A stretch of 64,000 nt of DNA, from assembly GCA_019916065.1 (NCBI GenBank), contig CM034233.1, forward strand, positions 8,872,516-8,936,515, written 5' to 3'. This stretch comes from Vitellaria paradoxa (Eukaryota; Streptophyta; Magnoliopsida; Ericales; Sapotaceae). The translations under genes were made by a program, and so were the position numbers. The notes beneath the pieces were generated by a model. That model worked only from the letters and a program-made list of their open reading frames with translations. It was not told where the DNA came from and searched no databases. Shown piece by piece: positions 56,330 to 64,000 of this stretch (positions within the stretch are counted from its first letter, which is position 1; each line of letters opens with the position of its first letter).

Positions 56330-57873
56330 AAAAAAAACAATAAGGGCATTTGGAGAACCCTAACAGAGCCTTTGATTTTGTGATACAATTTTGTTTTCCT
56401 TTACTCTCCCTCAATTACCTGCTACCTTAAATATTGTGCAAATTGAAATAGTCTTTCAAAAACGACTGACGTAATTAAGCACCACAATAGAGGAGATCAT
56501 GCCCACTGTATGCGGATCCACATCTACTCCTATCTCTAAGGAAGTTTATGTTTACCATGAAAAGAAAACAATTAACCCTAGGAGTATTTTTAGCATCATA
56601 TGTCATTAAATTATCCTAAAATTTTATATTCTGATTATCCTATGTCAATATTTCAACGACCCTTCAGTTGAACTTCATACAAGTTAAAAATTTGTTGCCA
56701 GCTTTTTACCCTCCTCTTCCAAGTTCCAACACCAATATTTATTCTTATTAAAGATACTTTATAAGCAATCTACTGTCCTTAAATCAAATACTGCAAGAAG
56801 TATCATATTGATCTCCTGTTTCTTAAACTCCCTTATTCCAATAAAACACGGACAGCGAAATAAGACGTTATTGGCCTACTTAGAGAAAAATCATGATTCT
56901 TTTATTCTGCTAAGTCATGCAAATGGTCACCATCCTAAACAGTTGTATTCAAAATGCCATATGGCCATTTTTATTCACTTGAACTACGACAGATAGCTTG
57001 CCACCAATTGGTGTTCAAAGAGAGCGTGTGGTAAGATTTTTGTAGTACATAGCAATTTAAGTGATCCTTTAGTGTGTTAAAAACGTAAAACAAAGGGCTC
57101 CAAACCCTGTACTCAAATAATCAGACTTTTTACAAAGAGAGGAACTCCAGTTCCTACTTGTTGAGAATCAATCAGAACCTACCAATACTTCAAATAATTG
57201 AATACCAAGGACTTTATTAGTACATAAAAGAAAAAAAAAAATTCAATAAATTACTAAAAGTTGCAGTTACAAATTCACTTAGCATAAGGCTGTAGCAACA
57301 ATATTATGTCTAACCTTTTAAAGAAAAAAAAAAAGGTCATTACTCAAAGTTGTTACAGCTAATACTGATGCTAAAAGGTGTGGATAGGGTACAAGCCTAA
57401 CCTCAAGTAGTATTTGTGCAAGACAGCTGCACAAAACCCAATCCATGTTCTAACATGTTATTTCTTTACCATGTTATTCCAGATTCTGCCTTTCCATCTG
57501 CCAATGCTTTTGGATAAATTGTTCTTCTACTCTCCATGAAATCTAGATAAGCTCAAAAGTGCATACTAAACATTTAATAAAGAGAAAATGAGTAATGAGC
57601 ATGTAGACATATTTCCCTTTACAATGCATCCAAAGGAAGCTTGAAACGAGTGGCAAAATAACTAGAGAGAACACCCACAGCAATGCCTATTATGCCATTT
57701 ATTGTTCACAAAAATAAGTAGAGCGCGCACACAAGCAATAAAGTTCTCAAAAAGTAGAAGACAAGGAAGGTGCCAAAAAAGCAAAGTTACACGCCAGAAC
57801 AAAGAAGAAATTGCCAAAACAACAAGAACAATGCATGTACATTACCATGACATTAAACTTTCACATATTCCCA
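56330..57873. other. Intergenic and RING-gene 3' flank
   Basis: No supported ORF or RNA. The RING gene's 3' UTR should extend left from 57873. Short ORFs at 56808 and 57702 lack family features. Confidence 0.4.
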
Positions 57874-60772
57874 TTACATGTAGACCTCCAAGCCCATAAA
57901 CTTTGAGGAATGACACAAGGGACAAAAACTAACCTTAATTTCGCATTCTTTACACAGACAGAGATACCTGCAAGGTAACAAAAGCATGCAAACTTCATTA
58001 ACTCTACAAACCTTACAAGTCATCAATCCCTTCATCTCATAATTCTCCTTGCAAAGAAGATGGAAATCAATAACACGACCATTGCAGCAAGAAGCTGTAT
58101 CATCTACTTCACTGTCGCCACACCCTTCTTTACTATCTCTACCCTGTGCATAGACATGCTGAAGATAAAACCTGAAGCTGTTAATCATATTTTCGTTGTA
58201 TTTGGCCCACTGTTGCCAAGCATTAGCTTCCACAGCTAATTGTTCCACTTGCAATTCAAGCTCCATATTCTTCTTCTTGATATTTTCCACCTCCACTTCC
58301 TTCTCGTTGAGTTTTTCAATGACTTTTTGTTCAATACATGAGATAGTTTGAAGTTGGCTTGCCTGAACTTTCTCTAGGACTTCTTGCCTTAACTGGTCGC
58401 TCTTTTAACCGGGGGGGGGGGGGGGGGGGGGGGAATCTCAATGGCGTACAATATAATCACATAACACAGTAAAATACCAGCTTATATTTGCAAAACAATT
58501 TAAATCCCCCGCCACTCAATATTTAATAAAGAAAAGAATGCTTCCCAAGTTTTCAGGTTCCCAATTTTGACTTATTTGAACTCATGCAAATTGGGTGACC
58601 GGCTTGACTTTTGAGCTGAATAAACATAAAGTATACCATTATATTACACATTCAAATGTTGCATGTGAACTGAAATACACCACATTTAGGCATTGTATTA
58701 AAACTGAATACTGATTTCTTGTATCTCAAAATAGTGAAAGGTCAACATCAACAGTTTCTAGCCCTACTTGAATGGAAAGGTTTTCGCAATGGAAAATAGC
58801 ACCATCGCTGAAGCAAAAGTCATAGCTAATTGCCATTGAATGCCAACAATTTTAATCAGCTATTTCATTCACAGTGCTAGAGTTCTATACTCTAGTGACA
58901 TGCAAACTAGCCATTCAGTTTAAATAAGATGAACACTAATAACACAAGGATATAGTGTTCTGCATGGAAGTTAATGCATATGTTAGTGCCATGGCAAGCA
59001 GACATCACTATTTTTGCAAAATAGGCAACTTTCAGAAAAAATTACAATTCCCTCACTCCATCGTTCCCAAATTTGCAATGATGACCATGTATGCTTTGAA
59101 GGGTATGGAAAGTCAAAGGGCATCATTTCAAATGTAAATAAAACGAAGCCATTTAGTTTTGGCAGCTTAGCCTTGTGTCTAAATCAAGTGCTAATAAAAA
59201 TTTATAAGCTTTCCAATAACATGTATAAACTCATCTGCTTACAAATCAGGTGCATCAAAAAGTATATAATCCTTCTGAAAACAAGCGCGCTTAAACTCAA
59301 TTTTTTCATTCATATTCTCAAAAAGTCAATCCAGTTTTGGCAGGATCCTCTCACTTACAAACAGTGAGTGCATCTAAATAGATATATGCTCTCAAGAAAG
59401 TGAGAGGAGCAATTAAATTTTATAAGCTTTCCAATAGTATGTATAAACTCATCTGCTTACAAATCAAGTAAGTGCATCAAAAAGGATATAATCCTTCCAA
59501 AAACACGTGCGCTTCAACTCAACCTTTCATTCATATTCTCAAAAGGCAATCCAGTTTTGGTGGGATCCTCTCACTTACAAACAGTGATCGTAGCTAAATA
59601 CATATACACTCTCAAGAAAGTCAGATCAGGAGTTAAATTTTGTATGCCATCACAGGCTCCACAAATAGCTAGTGCCCCCAATTTAACAGCCATGTCATTC
59701 ACAGGAGGTGCATCAGCAACAGCAACCCAAAAAAGCAACAAACAAGAAATCCAATTTAATCATGTGAGGAAAAATCAAACCCATTAAACAAATGATAATC
59801 GAAGATTGTCATAGCAAGAAATTTGACCAAAACAAGGAAGAAACTGCATCAGAGTGAAACTTGTTGCCCAGCGTATACACACAAGTGTAAGAGTAAAAGA
59901 TTGAATTGACTGACATATGAGTGCAATACCAAAGGAGAACGGTTTTAAATTTCAATCACGTAATGCTCACAAAAAGAACCCATTTTTTCCAAATTGAATT
60001 GAAGTATACTTAATTAACAACCAAGATATCGCCTTTATATAAACATATACCTGAGTTTTGAGAAATCTATCAATCTCAGCGCCATATCGCTGTAACTCAC
60101 GATCGATGTCACCGCCAACAAGGCCGAGAAAAGGCGAGTCACCTGACGACGCCAAGCGACCGTTGTCGAGAGACAAACCCAAACCAGTCGAGACCGATCG
60201 CGTTTGCAAGAAATCCACGGACGATATCTGCGAATTGTTCTCCAAGAAATGTTGCTCTTTCAGCCTCTTTTTAGTCGGTTCCGAACCGTAGTTCCACTGC
60301 AATTCAAGTCCATCGTCACCGCCGTCCGCCGCAGGATCAGGACCAGGTGCGAACCCGATCACGTGAACTGGAACCACGAAGAACCAAACCAAAATCAGCA
60401 CGATTTGAGTGAGGTAAATCAAACACAAATTTCGGAAGGAACGCATGTATATACACACATATATAGGGAGAGAGAGAGAGAGAGAGAGAAAGAAGGTACA
60501 AGGAGGGATATATGGAGGATCCTGGGACTGATCAGGAACGTTAGGGCCGTTAAAATAGGCAACCGGAGGTAAAATCTCACCGTCGATGTTGTACAAATTT
60601 CTGAAACAGACAAAAGAAATAAAGAAGGTTGAATATGTACAAATATATATATGAACATATAGGTTTGAAATTGCTAGCGTTTTCTAAGGGATTACCTGAA
60701 AGGTTTTGATTGTTGTCTTTGTTGCTGAAACTCATGATGATGCTGCTGGTGCATAGCCATGACTGGCTGCAT
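57874..60772 (-). CDS. BOI/SBP1-type RING finger protein, zinc-ligand His replaced by Tyr
   Basis: Probable E3 ubiquitin ligase family of S-RNase-binding protein 1 and BOI, linked to defence and stress. Four exons, 340 residues: 60696-60772, 60500-60600, 60051-60367, 57874-58401; phases join. The start MQPVMAMHQQHHHEFQQQRQ is the first ATG in frame. Conserved regions: NLYNIDGEILPPVAYFNG, FAPGPDPAADGGDDGLELQW, KKRLKEQHFLENNSQISSVD, STGLGLSLDNGRLASSGDS, then a coiled coil (about 166-235). The C-terminal RING ligands are C294, C297, C309, residue 311, C315, C318, C325, C328. Residue 311 is Tyr (codon TAT, plus-strand 57962-57970 region) where the family has His (PCKHLCLC). Intron 3 (58402-60050) has a 23-nt C tract before its acceptor on the coding strand. 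The gene may encode a weakened ligase. Confidence 0.93.
58411..58433. repeat. G23 homopolymer in RING-gene intron 3
   Basis: On the gene's strand this is C23 followed by GGTTAAAAG and then exon 4, so it occupies the place of the polypyrimidine tract. Run length is likely unstable and prone to sequencing error. Confidence 0.9.
59195..59633. repeat. 217-bp tandem duplication in RING-gene intron 3
   Basis: Copies at about 59195-59411 and 59412-59633. Both contain TTTATAAGCTTTCCAATA, AACTCATCTGCTTACAAATC, CAATCCAGTTTTGG.RGGATC and TCTCACTTACAAACAGTGA. Divergence is about one in ten by eye. Confidence 0.85.
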
Positions 60773-61092
60773 AGACTCGGAAAGATCACAGACGAACGAC
60801 GCATGAGAAGGGGAGGAGAGGGGTTTCCTCTGCAAATTCCGCTTCGGAGGGGAGGATTCCTACAAATTGCTTAGTTGCCCTGTTGATATCAAATATTTCT
60901 GAAGAGGTCTTCAACTTTCATTAAATTGAACAAAAGGGCCAGCCGTTGTTTCCCGGTGGGTTACGAGATGCTCGAGGGCTGGATCCGTTATTGGGCTGGG
61001 CTGGCTAGGCCTACGACTCTTCAATACTCGTCCATCGCGCGCAGTTTTGTTCTGCAACGTGTACCATATATAAAGAGAAGTCCATCCTCCTC
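60773..61092. promoter_or_regulatory. Divergent intergenic region, RING-gene side
   Basis: Less AT-rich DNA upstream of the RING-gene ATG, expected to hold its 5' UTR and promoter. A CATATATAAAG motif at 61066-61076 is on the plus strand and points away from the RING gene, so its role is unclear. Confidence 0.4.
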
Positions 61093-61460
61093 TTAGGTTT
61101 GGTTTGGTTTAAATAGTGAAATCAAATTTTGATTTTTTTTATGGCTTAATTTTATTTTATTCTATATGATTTTTTTCACTAAATTTTAATATTTTTTATA
61201 AGTATAATTTTTAAACATATTAATCATATTCATAAAATAATTTTAAAATTTTGAAAAATTCGTGTTGGTTATAAAAAAAAAAAGCAACAAAAAAATTATT
61301 TTTTATTTTTTATTTAGTTTTAACACAAACAAATGTAAATTTTTTTATGTTTTTATAAATGCTATTAACATGACTAAGAATTATATCTTATAAATAAATC
61401 AAAATTTGATAAAAAAAAAAGTCATAAAACATAAAAATAAGCTACAAAACCCAAACTAAG
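61093..61460. mobile_element. MITE-like element, family E copy 2
   Basis: Starts TTAGGTTTGGTTTGGTTTAA and ends GCTACAAAACCCAAACTAAG; the ends are inverted repeats. The interior resembles the element at 16341-16742 (ATGATTTTTTTCACTAAATTTT, GCTATTAACATGACTAAGAA). It lies between the RING and RALF genes. Confidence 0.6.
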
Positions 61461-62260
61461 CAAATTTCTCCAGCAACGGGATGAAAAGAATTTTTTTTTT
61501 TTTTTTTCATTGTGGTAATTCGAATGAGTGAGAAGGAGATTTTTTTCTTTTTTTTTTTTTTAAACTAGAAGGAGATATCAATGTAACAATTTCTTTTGTA
61601 CATATTAAATTATAAAACGTTACTAAATTATAAGGATCGAATAATGTATAAACTCTTCTTAAATGACTTAAGAGTGATAGCAAAACTTAAAAAAAAAAAA
61701 AAGTAAAAGTTTATAAAGAAAAATAAATTAAATTTTATTTTTTATTTAATTAAATAAAAAATAATATAATATAAAATAAAATTTATTTTTATATAATTAT
61801 TAAAAATAAAATTAATTTTAATAATTATAAAATATTTGTTATTCTTTTGTATTAAATTTGATCTAAGAATGTCCCTCAAAATTTTTATAAGTTTCAATAC
61901 GAAGGATAATTATGTAATTTTAAATTATACGTAAGAATAATTTATTAAAAATGATAATTTTATAATTTTATTAAATAAAAATAAATTATAAATGATCAAT
62001 TGCGGAGAATCCAAATTTTATTTTTTTATTTTTTCACCATTATTGCAATAGCTTAGTAGGTGAAAGTTTCCCAACCGAAGCGGCAGCAGCTTTTATTGAG
62101 GCAGACAAGGAGGACTGCAGACCAGCTGTATGTAAACAAGCAGCGATAAGACTTCAATGTCCATGTGATTCTCTCCCTCCCTTCCCCTCTCACTCTCTCT
62201 CTCTCTCTCTAAAAACCATCACGTTACTCTCTGCCGTATCGCTCCGCGCACCGACGGTCC
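61461..62260. promoter_or_regulatory. RALF34 upstream region
   Basis: AT-rich to about 62040, then more complex sequence with a CT run (62192-62211) that probably lies in the 5' UTR. No clear TATA box is visible. Confidence 0.4.
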
Positions 62261-62656
62261 ATGGCGGTTCCGATTCTACGAGTTCGGCTATTAACCCTCT
62301 TCGCGTTTCTCATGATCTACTCCTCCACCAGTGGTTCCAGCTCCTGGGTTGGGGATCAGATCGATCACACTGGTAGCCTCCAGCTGATGACCGAAGCCCT
62401 GGAATGGCAGTCGACAATGCCTCTTCACGACGAGTTCAGCATCATCGACGAGGAGGACCCATCGGGAATCGATCGGAGGTCTCTGTTCTGGAGAGCGAGG
62501 CACTTCTACATCTCATACGGTGCTCTGACTGCAAATAGAATCCCATGCCCGGCCCGCTCGGGAAGGTCCTACTACACGCACAACTGCCACAGAATCGGCA
62601 GCCCTGTGAATCCTTACCACCGAGGCTGTTCCAGAATCACCCGTTGCAGGATATAG
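62261..62656 (+). CDS. RALF34: RALF34-type secreted peptide hormone precursor
   Basis: Single-exon 131-residue precursor of a rapid alkalinization factor, secreted and sensed by CrRLK1L receptor kinases. The Arabidopsis orthologue RALF34 acts through THESEUS1 in lateral-root initiation. The N-terminus (PILRVRLLTLFAFLMIYSST) is a signal peptide. The acidic propeptide includes DEFSIIDEEDPSG. RRSL at 72-75 is the S1P protease site. The mature part keeps the receptor-binding YISY (83-86), four Cys (96, 109, 123, 129) expected to form two disulfides, and SGRSYYTHNC and RGCSRITRC. RRSLFWR...YISYGALTANRIPCPARSG closely follows RALF34 and not RALF1/23. The ATG has a good context (TCCATGG). AATAAA at 62867 may be the poly(A) signal. 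Confidence 0.95.
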   Translation: MAVPILRVRLLTLFAFLMIYSSTSGSSSWVGDQIDHTGSLQLMTEALEWQSTMPLHDEFSIIDEEDPSGIDRRSLFWRARHFYISYGALTANRIPCPARSGRSYYTHNCHRIGSPVNPYHRGCSRITRCRI

Positions 62657-64000
62657 ATTTTTTACTGTGCTTTTGGAGTTGATAATGTCGCCGGCCGCTT
62701 TGTTCGTTGTCATTTCTAGTCGCAGTGCTGTGATTAAATGCTTGGTTTGTGTTAGGATTAGTGCAGATCTGGTAAGATCTGTGGTGAGTTGTGTGTGAAT
62801 GCAGTGTGTTTTGACTGTGATTTATGGTTTCCACTAGTTTGGAGTTTGGGGTTAAGCATTGAACCAATAAATGTATTATTCAAGAGAAAGAGCAGGCCTC
62901 TATCTCACTTTTTAATCCATTGTTATTATCGTTTAGTGCGTCTGGGTATTAGCTTTTTCGGTTTTTTTTTTTTAATTTATAGTAAATGATTAATATCATT
63001 AATTTAATAACTAATTAGGGAAGTTTTTCCCCCTCAAACATTTTATGGATTTAGAGTGATAAAAAGTTAAGATAAAATATAATTTAAAAAAATTTTTGTA
63101 TTTAGTGTACACATGTCAAATTATATTTTTTAGAGATAAATAGTAAGATTTCCGTTTTGACGGATTAGATTTTTATTTGAACAGATTTAAAATTTTGGGC
63201 AGTCATGATTTTTTACACTACAATTTGTCCAAAAATCATTTGGACGAAAGTTGGTTGCGCGAATCTATTTGAAAGATTTTTACGACTCCACAAAAAATAA
63301 TTAAAGTAGGTGTCATTTGATAACTTGAGAGTTTATGATGAGAATGATGAAAAAATTTTTGTTATTTGATTAATCGAATTTTAGTTATTGAATTTTTTTT
63401 TAAAAGAATTAAATTTTTTTTGAATTTTAAAAAGCCGAGAATCTATAAAACAAAGATTTTCATATATTTTTATCAAATTTTGGTGTGCTAAACGCACATT
63501 TAAAGTAAAAAACCAAGTAAAAGGTGGATTTTGTCAAATCTGAAAAATAAAATAAAACTTTTTTTTTTTTTTTTTTGGTGAGTATAAGGATTAGACATGG
63601 GATTAAATTGCAGACAAACTTTTAATCACGGAAATTAATTTTGCGGAGTGGATATGGTACATATATTAGCGAGTAAATTTTACTCATTTTTAAATCACAC
63701 GATAATCATATATATTAGTTTGTGAATAAATAAATTTGAATTAAAAATATATATTTAAAATTATAAAATTATGAACGTAAATTATAATTTTAAATTCATA
63801 AAATTATATTAAAAATATATTTTAAAACAAAAATATTCTATCTAAAACATATATTTAAAATTTAAAATAAATTTATAAAATTATATTTAATAAAAATATA
63901 TTTTTAATAATTTATATTCAAAATTTATATTTAAAAATATATACTTTTTGGCGCCAAATAAAAAGAATAAGCATGAATTGACCATCATGCCCCTGAGGTA
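62657..64000. other. RALF34 3' UTR and AT-rich right end
   Basis: The first ~230 bases are probably 3' UTR (AATAAA at 62867). From about 63000 the sequence is very AT-rich with T/A homopolymers, including T18GGTGAGTA at 63559-63583. No further gene is recognised. Confidence 0.5.

Noticed and set aside
60058..60572. Plus-strand ORFs over RING-gene exons 2 and 3
   Set aside because: Antisense shadows; the minus-strand exons encode conserved SBP1-family sequence.
1..64000. CRISPR arrays, bacterial operons, phage genes or organelle insertions
   Set aside because: All genes are plant nuclear with introns; the tandem arrays have no spacers; no plastid or mitochondrial gene was recognised.

Overview
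This is nuclear DNA from a flowering plant, most likely a eudicot. The genes have GT-AG introns and encode plant-only families (remorin, HECATE bHLH, class-B heat-stress factor, BOI/SBP1-type RING protein, RALF peptide). They sit in very AT-rich intergenic DNA packed with microsatellites, MITEs, SINEs and retrotransposon remnants. I cannot name the species from sequence alone.

Layout. The window opens inside the 3' end of a remorin gene (+, 1-2070). Next come a diverged ~125-bp repeat (2.9-3.5 kb), a ~146-bp tandem satellite with an internal palindrome (4.1-6.1 kb) and an intact tRNA-derived SINE with target-site duplications (8.6-8.9 kb). A single-exon HECATE-type bHLH gene lies at 10.0-10.75 kb (-). 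An eight-exon WD40 gene matching ROOT INITIATION DEFECTIVE 3 / IPI3 occupies 20.0-25.5 kb (-), and its sixth intron contains a decayed Ty1/copia element with a 5-bp target-site duplication. A two-exon HSFB4/SCHIZORIZA-type heat-stress factor is at 29.3-30.5 kb (-). About 27 kb without a recognisable protein gene follows. It holds a 1.02-kb tandem duplication, MITEs, a three-copy promoter-like repeat (41.6-42.1 kb), a GC-rich palindromic element (49.6 kb) and a 2.35-kb tandem duplication (50.3-55.8 kb). A four-exon RING gene (57.9-60.8 kb, -) and a RALF34-type peptide gene (62.26-62.66 kb, +) are divergently arranged at the right end.

The genes do not form an operon-like unit. Several belong to families with root-development roles in Arabidopsis (RID3, HSFB4/SCZ, RALF34), but I treat this adjacency as coincidence unless synteny shows otherwise. 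Exon boundaries were read by hand from splice sites and frame continuity. In the four complete multi-exon or single-exon models checked most closely (RID3, HSFB4, the RING gene, HEC) the exon phases join exactly.

The observations most worth checking are: the RING gene, whose conserved zinc-ligand His reads as Tyr and whose last intron has a 23-nt C tract before its acceptor; the palindrome-bearing 146-bp satellite; the snRNA-promoter-like triplicate repeat; very short poly(T)-GG insertions flanked by target-site duplications; and inverted arms carrying outward-facing TATA boxes inside the 2.35-kb duplication.
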